From Candidatus Aegiribacteria sp. MLS_C (GTDB lineage: Bacteria; Fermentibacterota; Fermentibacteria; Fermentibacterales; JCC-6): a DNA stretch of 64,000 nt. Numbering within the stretch: the stretch's first letter is position 1; every line of letters starts with the position of its first letter. This document shows positions 53,781 through 62,727 of this stretch, piece after piece. The stretch spans positions 88,807 to 152,806 of the forward strand of contig LQBI01000035.1 of NCBI GenBank assembly GCA_002030045.1. Direction: 5' to 3'. The notes below the pieces were generated by a model. It did not search any database and had not been told where the DNA came from. It was given only the letters and a program-made list of their open reading frames with translations. A program made the position numbers and the translations under genes.

Positions 53781-54161
53781 CTAACCTTCTTTAGTAAGCT
53801 TGAGCAGTATAGATTCAAAGGCGTTTTTGAGATCGGGTAAGTGCTGACTGCAAATGTTGAAAATGACCTCTGAATCTAGGTCGAAATAATGGTGGCTCAG
53901 GAAATCCCGTGTTCCTTTCGCCGCTTTCCAGTCGATTTCCGGGTTATCATCCATGTATGGTTTTCCACCGTATTTCTCGATGCGTTTCAGATTCTCCCCG
54001 ATGGTGATCAACATGAGAACGATTCCATCCAGCCTGTCAATTCCGTCATCGTCCTTAAGGAAATCTTCGGGCTTCCTGATACTGCTGAAACGTCGTTCAA
54101 TTTTGCTTATGCTTTGCATGATCTGAGATACAATATCTTGCAGCAGCTCAAGATCAGACAT
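53781..54161 (-). CDS. hepT: HepT-like HEPN ribonuclease toxin
   Basis: 126 aa, all-helical HEPN fold. The RNase/AMPylation motif RX4HXY is present as RDFLSHHY. LQDIVSQIMQSISKIERRF, RLDGIVLMLITIGENLKRIE and the C-terminal helix are typical of HepT (formerly DUF86). The ATG overlaps the end of the upstream nucleotidyltransferase gene by 8 bases, the usual MntA-HepT order. HepT cleaves RNA when free, and MntA inactivates it by adding AMP to the motif Tyr. Confidence 0.9.
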   Translation of the reverse strand: MSDLELLQDIVSQIMQSISKIERRFSSIRKPEDFLKDDDGIDRLDGIVLMLITIGENLKRIEKYGGKPYMDDNPEIDWKAAKGTRDFLSHHYFDLDSEVIFNICSQHLPDLKNAFESILLKLTKEG

Positions 54162-54441
54162 ATACAGCTTCCCGGTTGATTCGCTTTTTCAATAGTTCAT
54201 TCATGGTACTTCTGTAACGAACTAAGTCAACCGGAGCATCAAGTGCTTCTTCAAGGTAATCCTTGAGATTGATCATTGCATAGAGATCGGGTGGCATTTC
54301 AACAACGATATCTATATCACTGTTCTCATCAGCTTCACCTCGAGCTATCGATCCAAATACCCCGATAGACTCAATACCGTATTGCTTTTTCAAGAGAGGG
54401 ATCATTCTTTTCAGCACATCGAGAATATCCTCAAGCTTCAT
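54154..54441 (-). CDS. mntA: MntA-like minimal nucleotidyltransferase antitoxin
   Basis: 95 aa. The active-site pattern GSX10DXD is intact: GSIARGEADENSDID. A final Asp equivalent may be in PVDLVRY. The ATG at 54441 has AAGG 7 bases upstream; ten earlier codons are ignored. It AMPylates the Tyr of the HepT motif and so neutralises the toxin. Both genes are AT-richer than the core genes, as usual for acquired toxin-antitoxin pairs. Confidence 0.9.
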   Translation of the reverse strand: MKLEDILDVLKRMIPLLKKQYGIESIGVFGSIARGEADENSDIDIVVEMPPDLYAMINLKDYLEEALDAPVDLVRYRSTMNELLKKRINREAVYV

Positions 54442-54669
54442 AACCAGCCTTCTGTCAAAACCATTGTTCACATAGCATCCAACTATTTAAAGAGCAATTC
54501 CATTCAAGAAGAGTGGATCGTATTATTGCTCCTGAACTATTATGCGAAATACTGCAGGAGTAGCGCAAGTTGAAGACAGAGAGTAGGAACATGTTCAAAT
54601 ATTACTACATAAGAATCATGACAACGGAGGATGTCCCCGTGTTATCGTGTAGAGCCCAATATGTGCAGT

Positions 54670-54726
54670 TTGGCGACCCTAACGGGCAAAACTTCAAACC
54701 CCTTCTGGAAGTGGTTTCTTGCTCTG
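54670..54726 (+). repeat. Intergenic repeat, copy B (57 bp)
   Basis: Starts TTGGCGACCCTAACGGGC. Identical to copy C (62010-62066) at 54 of 57 positions. It includes an imperfect hairpin, AAACCCCTTC/GAAGTGGTTT (one mismatch, 2-base loop). Copies B and C are direct repeats flanking the C25 protease and FG-GAP genes. Confidence 0.75.
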
Positions 54727-54895
54727 AGCAGGATTGTGAACCTGGCAAATCCTCTGAATCCGAGGACCTGAATAGAACCAATGCAAGCATGTAAGTATGC
54801 TATGACATTCTGCAAACACTATTGATTCATGGGCATGGAATGCTGCAAATACAAAATAGGAACTCCGTCCAAAGCCAACCATCGAAAGAGGAATC

Positions 54896-54916
54896 GAGTA
54901 ATTTATGCAATTACTC
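54896..54916. promoter_or_regulatory. Palindrome GAGTAATT-5-AATTACTC
   Basis: A perfect 8-bp inverted repeat with a 5-base spacer, about 70 bases upstream of the promoter of the C25 protease gene. It has the form of a repressor or activator site. Confidence 0.4.
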
Positions 54917-54984
54917 TTCGAAAGTAATTCATAAATACCACATTGACATGTAGATATCTCTGCAGATAACAGACTATCTAGTCA

Positions 54985-55013
54985 TTGACATACAAGTCTG
55001 TCTGAGTTAAATA
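54985..55013 (+). promoter_or_regulatory. Sigma70-like promoter of the C25 protease gene
   Basis: A consensus TTGACA (54985-54990), 17 bases, then TAAATA (55008-55013), about 30 bases before the ATG. The predicted leader is short and contains the ribosome-binding site TTGGAGGGG. Confidence 0.7.
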
Positions 55014-55043
55014 ACTATAAGCAAACTAAATCTTGGAGGGGTC

Positions 55044-58000
55044 ATGAGGAAGTATTCCTTGTTGCTAGGCGTGCTTTATCTTACATCAACATCTGCAATG
55101 GCATCTATATCATTCTCACCTACGACGATACCAGGAGATATTTCAATTGATACAGTCGAAGTTCAGGGAACAACTTTCCATACTATTTCAGTAGAAGACT
55201 TCCCATTACCCATGTCGGGAGAATACTCAGCTGGTTTACCCTCAGTACCATTTATTACAAGAACCTTCTTGCTTCCTCCGGATATCATGATCGATACCAT
55301 TATCGTAAGTTCAGCATCATGGGAGACTATTCCCGGGAAGTACTATCTATATCCGGCACAATCTGGTATAATGGAGGATACTACATTCACTCCTCCTGAC
55401 TCAGCAGTGTATAATTCAGAAGATCCATTTCCATCTAGACCAATTATGGTGACTCGGCAAGGTTCTGCAATGGGGTATTCTGTAGCATCACTCTCAGGTA
55501 TACCTATTCGCTATGTACCTGCTGATAGTTCACTTATGTATTTATCATCAATTACAGTAACGATTGAGACGTGTGAATCAGAGTTTGAGAGGATTATTCC
55601 TGCAAGAGAAACCGAATGGAGTCACTCTATCCGTCAAAGAGGCATACAGTCTCTTGTTTCAAATCCTAACGCTGTAAGGTTCTATCAGCAACCATCTATT
55701 CTCTTCTATTCAGAGAGAACAGCACCCCTGAATGTTCTGGATTCGCCCTCCCTTGAGGGTGATGGAGTTGATATGTTGATCATCACATCTGGACCAAATG
55801 GACCTGGTCCTGATCTTACGGACGCATTTCAGGAACTTGCTGATTATAGAACCTCGCAAGGTATCATTACAATTATCCGAACGGTCGATTGGATAGACAC
55901 ATACTACTCTGGTTGCGATATACAGGAGAAGATTAGGTTTTTCATTAGAGATGCTCACGAAAACTGGGGTGTGCAAGCAGTTCTTCTTGGTGGGGATGAC
56001 TGGGTAGTGCCATGTCGAGAGGTCTGGGGAGGAATCTTTTCACCGCAGGAATACTGCCCATCTGATGATTACTATTCAGATATTGATGGAGATTGGTCAT
56101 TAGATGTTACAGGATGGGAAGTACCTGATGATGACTGGTATGTAGACCTGACAGTTGGTCGGTGGCCGGTGGATAACGAAAATGATGTTGAACTGATGTT
56201 AGAGAAAGAGAAATTGTATGAGTGTCCTAGTGAGTTTCCCGAAGATTACGCTCGTTGTGCTTTGTTCATCGGCGGATCAAGTAGTGGGACAAACGGGCTC
56301 GGTGCTGTATATGAGGAGTACCTAAATTACTTACTTGTTGACGAAGGAATAGCTGGCACTGGCGGTAGTAACCTTGATTCGATAGATGAGCTTTATTATC
56401 CAGGCAGAGGTTATGATTATTGCGAACCATACGGTGGTGACTACTATTTTGAATCTCAAAATGAGCTTAGCAGACAATCCGCTATTAACGAGATTAATAG
56501 TGGGTATAATATAATCATACACATGGATCATTCGGGCACACATAAGATCGGTTCCGCACAGCAAGCTGGTCAGCACGTGTACGAATATGATTTTGAAACA
56601 CTATTAAACAACTTCATGCCATCGATACTTTGGACAGGTGGATGTTGGCCTGGTCATTATCAAGGTGCAGAGTGTTTTATAGAAGCTGGCCTACTTACTT
56701 CCTCTACAAGTGGATTGGTTGCAGCAATCGCAAATCCAAGATCGGGAGCGTGGGGAGACTGGAAGCTATATTACCCGTTCATGGATGCGCTTTACCAGTT
56801 TGGATGGATAGATGATTCACCATCCGGTCCTCCTTATCCAATTAGTTCACAATCATCAACTATTGGTGAGGCCTATAGATACTCAATGAATTTCGAGAAC
56901 AATATATGGGGTTATAATGATAACAAGAATTATCATAGGAGTATGCAGCACTTATTTGGGGATCCATCTCTGTTCGTCTGGAGGGATAATCCTCACCAAT
57001 TAGGAGTTGAAACCGATCCAACATCCATTTCTATCGGATCTTCATGCGACATCGATGTAACAGTTACTGATGCCGATAATAATGACCAACCTGTAGCAGC
57101 AAGAGTCTGTTTATTCAAAGATGGTGACTTGTATGCAGTTAGTTACACAGACATGGTCTACGGAACTGTGACTTTCAATAATGTTGAAGTTGCTCACTCG
57201 GGTGAAATCACAGTAACAGCCACAAAGAGAAGAGCAGATATTGGTCAAAACCCGGGAGTTGTGAACTTCCTTCCAGGTGTAGCAACAATATCAGTTGGGG
57301 GTGCATCAGGTGCGGTTGTAACACTAGAGGATTTCGTAATTGATGATGATGATAGCGGTTCCTCCGAGGGTAATTCTGATGCAACTGCTAATCCTGGAGA
57401 GACCATAGAGCTTGATTTAGATGTTAAGAATACTGGAAGATCAACTGCTACAAATATCACAGCCCAGCTTACAATCATCAGTGGAGATATCACTATTGAC
57501 GATGGATATGTTTCGATTGGCTCTCTTGCAGGCAGTGCAAGTACACAAGTTCAGAATGCCTTCGTAATTAGTATACCTTCATATCTAACTGAGAACGAGG
57601 CAGTTCAGCTGGAAGTTGAATTCGATTACGACCAAGGCTCTTGGACATCACCATGTGATTTCACGATCCATGTTGACTCAATAGTATTACCTCTTCATTC
57701 GATAGATGTTGTATACAATTCACAGGATGATTTCACGACAATTGAAGTCTCGAATATTCTTGCGGTAAGCTCTGAAACGGGTTATGCAGAAGACGTCGAG
57801 ATCTTGCTTGATGATTTTAACTTTGGTGCCAACTTCAGTAGCGATGTATCAGTAGTTGGGGACATAGTACCCGGAACCGCTGTTGAAGCTCCATCAATCA
57901 AAGCTGTATGTCTGGATCCACCCCAGGAATGGACATCAAGCCCCTTCAACGGATGTAGTTTCAGGATCGTTGCAGAAGACAGATGGGATCGAGAGATATT

Positions 58001-60491
58001 TGAGGAATACATCACAGTAGCGGAATTCTGCACTAACGATACTCCTGATACACCTCCTCAAGCAAGCTTCGAGGCTGTAGAGGCTGGACAGGATTACATA
58101 AATGTTGAATGGGATGGTCCTTCAGGATTCGATGGCACCTTCTACTTGTACTGCAAAGAGCATAATGATCCGGCTTGGATCAGATCAAATCTACTGCCAA
58201 TTCCCGTTGAGCAATATACATATCCTAACCTAGAATCAATGACACAATATGATTTGGCTGTATCTGCGATAGATGACTATGGTCAAGAGAGTCCACTGTG
58301 TGAGATGGAAGATCCGATCTCAACGGTTTGTACTTATATACCTGGATGGCCTGTGCAGATTGAGGGTGATCCTGGTACGGGTCCGTTGGTTACAGATGTT
58401 GACGGTGATGATGACCTCGAAGTAATTGTGGCTACAGATCGTGGTCATCTATACATCATTGAGAATGACGGTGACCTTGAGTTGATTGATGATAATGACG
58501 AATATGCATTCACTGGATGTTCAGTTGGTGATGTTTTCTCTGGCGGTTATCTGGAGATTGTGGTATCCGGTTCCAGCTTTGACCTTGAACATGGAGCAGT
58601 ATTCGTTTATAAGTGGAATGCGCAAACACAGGAATGGGATTGCACAGAACTTGAAGCGGATTCAGCACCTTCTAATACAGGAGAAGCCCTGCACCCCTAC
58701 TTTTCTGTTCCAGTTTTACTGCAAAGTGAAGTCGGATCCAAGACTACTCTAGAGATAGCTTTGAGAACCTTCAATGGAAGTTTTTCTGGCACTCAAGCGG
58801 GTTGGCTGTACCTCTGGGAATATACTAATGGAGACTGGGATCAAGTTTCAGGTTACCCAGTAACTCTTAGTGGTGCAGAATGGGATTATGCGCCACCTGT
58901 GGTAACAAATGATATCGATGGTGACGGAATAGCAGAGCTAATCGTATCAAGTGGAACTGAGAAGCTATTGTGCGTCGAGACAGATAACGGAATATCATTG
59001 GTTGCATGGGATTTAGAAGATCTACCAGAATCTGACTATTGGAATCTTGGGCAGAGTACATATGAGTTTATAGAATGTAGCGGTGCAAATCTAATAGTAG
59101 GTACTGCTCGGCATGACCTAGGTTATTCAACTCATGATAGATCTGATAATGTAGTGTATTGCTGGAGTTGTGATGACGAGGAGATTCAATGGGTTACACC
59201 CAGTGAATCGCCATTTATACAAGCAAGAGATGCGTTTGGAAACAATGGAGGATTAGCTATTGGAGATATTGATGGAGATACATATCTTGATGTAGTGAAG
59301 CAATTTGCGAATGACGATATATCCCCAGTCTACGGTGATGAGTTTGTTGGTGTCTGGGATATCACCAGTGGAAGTGAAGTAGTTAGTACTAGTATCTATA
59401 AAAATAACCACCAGGAAGACTATGCTATCGCCCCAGTTGCAGTTGGAGGATCACTTGGAGATGGGATGGCTATTTCATTCGGTTACTCAACATGCGGTTA
59501 CAGTATGTATTTAGACGATGATGAATTATGCAATTCACTTGGCTATCCATACTGGACTGAAGAACTAGTCTTTGCATCTCCTGTTATCGCTGACATAGAT
59601 AACGATAATTACCTGGAAGTACTCTATAGCGATGCTTCAGGATTGATGGCTTTCGTAGACTGGGACGTAGTAAGTTCTTCAGATGGCTGGTTAATGTACC
59701 AACATGATACACAAAGATCTGGTAATTACATTGTTTCCGTAGCCACTGCTAGCACACTTGATTTCCAAGTGATTTCAATCCTTGAGCAAGTTAACGAGGA
59801 TCAAGACGGAGTGAATAGAGTTTACGAAATTACTGTTAGAATTTCAGGTGTAGGAATCCAACATCTACAAGAGGAAGTCAACAATATAGCAATATCGAAC
59901 TTGGATAGACTTGGTACAAGTAATACTGAAGCTCATATATCAAGTACAACCGGTCATACTGAGCTAAATCAAAATAGGAGAGTTGGGGATACCTCTTGCA
60001 TCTTAGATAATGATCTAGTTGACATTGCTATTCTTAACGGAAGTGAAATTGTGAGTTTGGTTTCAATCCCAGTCATGGATGGAGAGCATTGTATACGATT
60101 GCCAATAGTAGCAGGATCTAGTACATGTAATGATGATATTAGTGTATACATAGACCCATCGGATGAATACCCAGAGTATATGGAGAATAACAACTATGGA
60201 TCTCTTTTAGGTACATATTCACGCCATTCGCTTGATGCATTCCTACCATCACCATCCAACAACATCACGGTTCAACTATCACTTCCTACACCACTTGAGT
60301 CTACATTAACTATTAGGGCATACTCAATTGCAGGTAGGCTAGTTGCTGAGCAAACGACTAGTAATCTTGGAGTTGGTATTCATTCTATCCCCATCTCAGA
60401 AAGTGGAGAACTTCCATCAGGATTATACACAGTTGTGATTAGTGGAATTGGTGATGAGGAACTTGTCAGAAGAACTATCATTACTCACTAG
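55044..60491 (+). CDS. Giant secreted C25 (gingipain-like) cysteine protease with Ig-like, beta-propeller-like and C-terminal sorting-like domains
   Basis: 1815 aa with a signal peptide (about 1-20). Residues about 245-640 form a C25 peptidase: VDMLIITSGPNGP, FQELADYRTSQG, VQAVLLGGDDWVVPCRE, the catalytic His in HMDHSGTH (about 496) and Cys534 in WTGGCWPG, then GLVAAIANPRSGAWG. Further on come Ig-like/CARDB-like parts (about 660-930), a fibronectin-like domain (about 1010-1080), FG-GAP-like repeats (DVDGDDDLEVIVATD, DIDGDGIAELIV, DIDGDTYLDVVK) and a C-terminal domain ending LPSGLYTVVISGIGDEELVRRTIITH-like, as in type IX secretion cargo. It is strikingly AT-rich compared with the core genes, so probably acquired. 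A ribosome-binding site GGAGGGG and a promoter precede it. Confidence 0.85.
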   Translation: MRKYSLLLGVLYLTSTSAMASISFSPTTIPGDISIDTVEVQGTTFHTISVEDFPLPMSGEYSAGLPSVPFITRTFLLPPDIMIDTIIVSSASWETIPGKYYLYPAQSGIMEDTTFTPPDSAVYNSEDPFPSRPIMVTRQGSAMGYSVASLSGIPIRYVPADSSLMYLSSITVTIETCESEFERIIPARETEWSHSIRQRGIQSLVSNPNAVRFYQQPSILFYSERTAPLNVLDSPSLEGDGVDMLIITSGPNGPGPDLTDAFQELADYRTSQGIITIIRTVDWIDTYYSGCDIQEKIRFFIRDAHENWGVQAVLLGGDDWVVPCREVWGGIFSPQEYCPSDDYYSDIDGDWSLDVTGWEVPDDDWYVDLTVGRWPVDNENDVELMLEKEKLYECPSEFPEDYARCALFIGGSSSGTNGLGAVYEEYLNYLLVDEGIAGTGGSNLDSIDELYYPGRGYDYCEPYGGDYYFESQNELSRQSAINEINSGYNIIIHMDHSGTHKIGSAQQAGQHVYEYDFETLLNNFMPSILWTGGCWPGHYQGAECFIEAGLLTSSTSGLVAAIANPRSGAWGDWKLYYPFMDALYQFGWIDDSPSGPPYPISSQSSTIGEAYRYSMNFENNIWGYNDNKNYHRSMQHLFGDPSLFVWRDNPHQLGVETDPTSISIGSSCDIDVTVTDADNNDQPVAARVCLFKDGDLYAVSYTDMVYGTVTFNNVEVAHSGEITVTATKRRADIGQNPGVVNFLPGVATISVGGASGAVVTLEDFVIDDDDSGSSEGNSDATANPGETIELDLDVKNTGRSTATNITAQLTIISGDITIDDGYVSIGSLAGSASTQVQNAFVISIPSYLTENEAVQLEVEFDYDQGSWTSPCDFTIHVDSIVLPLHSIDVVYNSQDDFTTIEVSNILAVSSETGYAEDVEILLDDFNFGANFSSDVSVVGDIVPGTAVEAPSIKAVCLDPPQEWTSSPFNGCSFRIVAEDRWDREIFEEYITVAEFCTNDTPDTPPQASFEAVEAGQDYINVEWDGPSGFDGTFYLYCKEHNDPAWIRSNLLPIPVEQYTYPNLESMTQYDLAVSAIDDYGQESPLCEMEDPISTVCTYIPGWPVQIEGDPGTGPLVTDVDGDDDLEVIVATDRGHLYIIENDGDLELIDDNDEYAFTGCSVGDVFSGGYLEIVVSGSSFDLEHGAVFVYKWNAQTQEWDCTELEADSAPSNTGEALHPYFSVPVLLQSEVGSKTTLEIALRTFNGSFSGTQAGWLYLWEYTNGDWDQVSGYPVTLSGAEWDYAPPVVTNDIDGDGIAELIVSSGTEKLLCVETDNGISLVAWDLEDLPESDYWNLGQSTYEFIECSGANLIVGTARHDLGYSTHDRSDNVVYCWSCDDEEIQWVTPSESPFIQARDAFGNNGGLAIGDIDGDTYLDVVKQFANDDISPVYGDEFVGVWDITSGSEVVSTSIYKNNHQEDYAIAPVAVGGSLGDGMAISFGYSTCGYSMYLDDDELCNSLGYPYWTEELVFASPVIADIDNDNYLEVLYSDASGLMAFVDWDVVSSSDGWLMYQHDTQRSGNYIVSVATASTLDFQVISILEQVNEDQDGVNRVYEITVRISGVGIQHLQEEVNNIAISNLDRLGTSNTEAHISSTTGHTELNQNRRVGDTSCILDNDLVDIAILNGSEIVSLVSIPVMDGEHCIRLPIVAGSSTCNDDISVYIDPSDEYPEYMENNNYGSLLGTYSRHSLDAFLPSPSNNITVQLSLPTPLESTLTIRAYSIAGRLVAEQTTSNLGVGIHSIPISESGELPSGLYTVVISGIGDEELVRRTIITH

Positions 60492-60500
60492 TGGGGGATT

Positions 60501-61898
60501 ATGATGAGAAGACTGCTATTGATTCAGGGAGCTATTCTTATTCTTACGCCATCAATTGCTTCATCTGAGATATTCGAACTTGTCCATGATTACGATCTCA
60601 TGGCAGAGGATATCAGGTCGGCCGATCTGAACAATGATGGTCTGGAAGATTTCGCTGTGGCCGATATCCGTAACGACAGCAGCGGATATGAAGTTTTCCT
60701 ATCGAATGGTGACTGCAGTTTTGACAGCTGTGGCTGGGTGTTCGTCGATACAGCTCATATTGACCAGCTTCTCATCGAGGACTGGAACGAGGATGGCAAT
60801 CACGATCTGATGTTAGTGGGGTATGATAGTACCTGGTTTTATGAAGGAGATGGAACCGGGTCCTTCACTAATTCCGTAACCTATCCCTGGTCCCTGTACA
60901 ACGGGTGCACAGCAGATCTGAATGCTGATGGCCATCTGGATCTGGTTGGGATTACGGTAGACAGCTCGCCGTATGATGGCGATTCCGTCGTGGTGATGCT
61001 GGGTGACGGTAATGAGAATTTCACATTCTTCTGGTCTCTTGATGATTTTCCATATGGATATAACTTGAACTCTGCTGTGGTTGATTTCTTCAATGATGAC
61101 GCCTGTCTGGATCTCTGCGTGTCTATAGAAGGGGGTGGTGCCAATTTCCTGATGGGCTTGGGAGATGGTTCCTTTACCACGATGCCTGACGTTTACCTTG
61201 CGGGAGTCTCGGGCTGGGCAGGACCTTACTTCTGCGAATGTGGGGACTTCAACGAGGATGGCTGGACGGATGTTGCGGCAGCAGGAGCCGGTGACATGTC
61301 AACAGCTGCGGTTTACATCCTCACGAACTATGGTGACGGCACATTCGGATGGCTCTATTCATACTACATTGGTTCCGGCTGGGATACAAGTCGTATCAGC
61401 ACAGCGGACCTTGACCTGGATGGCCATCTGGATCTGATATATAGCGATGCAGAGGGATCCCTTCAAGGAAATGGAGATGGTTCCTTTGGAGATCAACTGT
61501 CGAGTAAGCCATTCAACAAATACGCATTACTCGATATTGACCAGGACACGGATATTGACTTTGCTGATGTATGGGGTCGGGTCTACAGGAACACCACTAT
61601 CATGCAGGGCATCGAAGGGTCATCTGCCACTAGTTCAAGGATTCAAGCGTTTCCCAATCCGTTTTCTCTTTATGTTGTGATCACTACATCCTCCGTGACG
61701 CAGGTTCCGACTGAGCTGAGGATCTACGACCTTACGGGCAGGCTAGTATGCGAAATCTCACCAGAGACAACTGAATGCAGCACCGTGTACACTTGGGACG
61801 GCAGATCGGGAACTGGAGAAGTTCTTCCCTGCGGTGTATACAGCGCCAGACTGGCGACCGGAGATACAGAACAGAAGTTGATGATATTGAAATTATAG
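60501..61898 (+). CDS. Secreted FG-GAP/VCBS repeat protein with FlgD-like C-terminal domain
   Basis: 465 aa. Signal peptide (MMRRLLLIQGAILILTPSIASS). Repeats of the type SADLNNDGLEDFAVADI, DWNEDGNHDLMLVG, DLNADGHLDLVGI, DFNEDGWTDVAAAGAG and DLDLDGHLDLIYSD are calcium-binding FG-GAP/VCBS blades of an integrin-like propeller. The last 80 residues (AFPNPFSLYVVITT, LRIYDLTGRLVCEI, VLPCGVYSARLATG) form a FlgD-like/type-A-like sorting domain. It starts 9 bases after the C25 protease gene and is probably co-transcribed. Base composition is intermediate between the protease gene and the core. Confidence 0.85.
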   Translation: MMRRLLLIQGAILILTPSIASSEIFELVHDYDLMAEDIRSADLNNDGLEDFAVADIRNDSSGYEVFLSNGDCSFDSCGWVFVDTAHIDQLLIEDWNEDGNHDLMLVGYDSTWFYEGDGTGSFTNSVTYPWSLYNGCTADLNADGHLDLVGITVDSSPYDGDSVVVMLGDGNENFTFFWSLDDFPYGYNLNSAVVDFFNDDACLDLCVSIEGGGANFLMGLGDGSFTTMPDVYLAGVSGWAGPYFCECGDFNEDGWTDVAAAGAGDMSTAAVYILTNYGDGTFGWLYSYYIGSGWDTSRISTADLDLDGHLDLIYSDAEGSLQGNGDGSFGDQLSSKPFNKYALLDIDQDTDIDFADVWGRVYRNTTIMQGIEGSSATSSRIQAFPNPFSLYVVITTSSVTQVPTELRIYDLTGRLVCEISPETTECSTVYTWDGRSGTGEVLPCGVYSARLATGDTEQKLMILKL

Positions 61899-62212
61899 CG
61901 CTAATGCGTTATCTGCTATCGAGAAAGCTCGGACATACTCAGAACCGTTACAGATATTTGAAGTCAGAATATAGCATAAAATGTTGTTATGCAATCAGAT
62001 AGATAATGATTGGCGACCCTTACGGGCAAAACTTCAAACCCCTTCTGGGAGTGGTATCTTGCTCTGCGCAAGGTCCGATTGCAGTCCATTACGAGTCTAT
62101 AGGGTGGGGGCTTCGAGTCTGTAAGGTGGAGACAAAGCTCAGGCTCAGCAGATTGCTGATGCAATATCGAATGATCCAATGGCAATACTGCTGTAGCCCA
62201 AATTCGGATGAT
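61899..62212. other. Gene-free stretch with repeat copy C
   Basis: About 310 bases between the FG-GAP gene and brnA. Apart from copy C I see no gene or clear terminator. Confidence 0.4.
62010..62066 (+). repeat. Intergenic repeat, copy C (57 bp)
   Basis: Starts TTGGCGACCCTTACGGGC. It differs from copy B at three positions only. Same strand as copies A and B. Confidence 0.75.
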
Positions 62213-62440
62213 TTATGCTCTTTCCTGTTCGATATGTCTGGCGATCAGCATCTTGATAAGAGATTGCCTGGGAATGCCCAGTCGTTTAGCTTCTTTATCC
62301 AGAGAGTGTATCATCCAGATCGGGAAGTCAACATTCACTCTCTTCTGTTCTTGCTCTACACGCCGGGCTCTAGTGAGTTCTAGATACTTGAGTACATCCT
62401 CGCCATCATCGAACTTCTTATCAAATTCCTTAGCCTTCAT
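62213..62440 (-). CDS. brnA: BrnA-like antitoxin
   Basis: 75 aa. The N-terminal half is charged and helical (EFDKKFDDGEDVLKYLELTR); the C-terminal half is a ribbon-helix-helix DNA-binding domain (KRVNVDFPIWMIHSLDKEAK, RLGIPRQSLIKMLIARHI). The ATG at 62440 has AGGAAG 9 bases upstream and lies 11 bases inside the toxin gene. It should bind BrnT and repress the shared promoter. Confidence 0.85.
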   Translation of the reverse strand: MKAKEFDKKFDDGEDVLKYLELTRARRVEQEQKRVNVDFPIWMIHSLDKEAKRLGIPRQSLIKMLIARHIEQERA

Positions 62441-62690
62441 AAAGTGCCACTTCCTCATCTCTCGATCGTCTTACTGATATTATTCTTATCCTGGAATCCC
62501 TGTATGTAATAACTCCAGACCAGAATCTATCTTCTATTCTCCCTATTACTAAGTACCGGGGTTCATCTTCTGTCCTCGCAGGAATCTCGAGCAAGTCCGG
62601 ATCATCCCACAGTGCTTTCGCTTGCTCGAAATCGATTCCGTGTTTTTCCTTGTTCATTTCGCTCTTAGTGTCGTCATACTCGAATTCCAT
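62430..62690 (-). CDS. brnT: BrnT-like ribonuclease toxin
   Basis: 86 aa, RelE-like fold. MEFEYDDTKSEMNKEKHGID, FEQAKALWDDPDLLEIPA, EPRYLVIGRIEDRFWSGVIT and RIRIISVRRSRDEEVALYE match BrnT throughout, including the Arg residues used in RNA cleavage. The toxin-first order is usual for this family. The transcript appears almost leaderless (see the promoter entry). Confidence 0.9.
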   Translation of the reverse strand: MEFEYDDTKSEMNKEKHGIDFEQAKALWDDPDLLEIPARTEDEPRYLVIGRIEDRFWSGVITYRDSRIRIISVRRSRDEEVALYEG

Positions 62691-62699
62691 AGTATAGTT

Positions 62700-62727
62700 A
62701 TTATACCCCTAAGGTATGAATAGTCAA
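62700..62727 (-). promoter_or_regulatory. brnTA promoter with internal palindrome
   Basis: On the minus strand TTGACT (62722-62727), 16 bases, then a perfect TATAAT (62700-62705). Only nine bases separate the TATAAT from the brnT ATG. ATACC/GGTAT (62703-62707 with 62713-62717) is an inverted repeat across the -10 box and spacer, a natural site for BrnA repression. Confidence 0.7.

Larger units (their letters stand above)
54442..55043. other. Regulatory, gene-free stretch between mntA and the C25 protease gene
   Basis: About 600 bases holding repeat copy B, a palindrome and a strong promoter (listed separately). Open frames of 60-75 codons at 54570-54794 cover the repeat and lack ribosome-binding sites; I do not accept them as genes. 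Confidence 0.5.

Noticed and set aside
53510-53794. 94-codon open frame between the secreted-protein gene and hepT
   Set aside because: No ribosome-binding site, and its composition is unlike the genes around it.
54570-54794. 74-codon open frame over repeat copy B
   Set aside because: It covers a dispersed repeat, lacks a ribosome-binding site and has no recognisable sequence; the same repeat at 62010 is not in a matching frame context.
52426-62066. Integron attC sites
   Set aside because: The repeats lack paired GTTRRRY and RYYYAAC cores in the required arrangement, and no integrase gene is present in the window.
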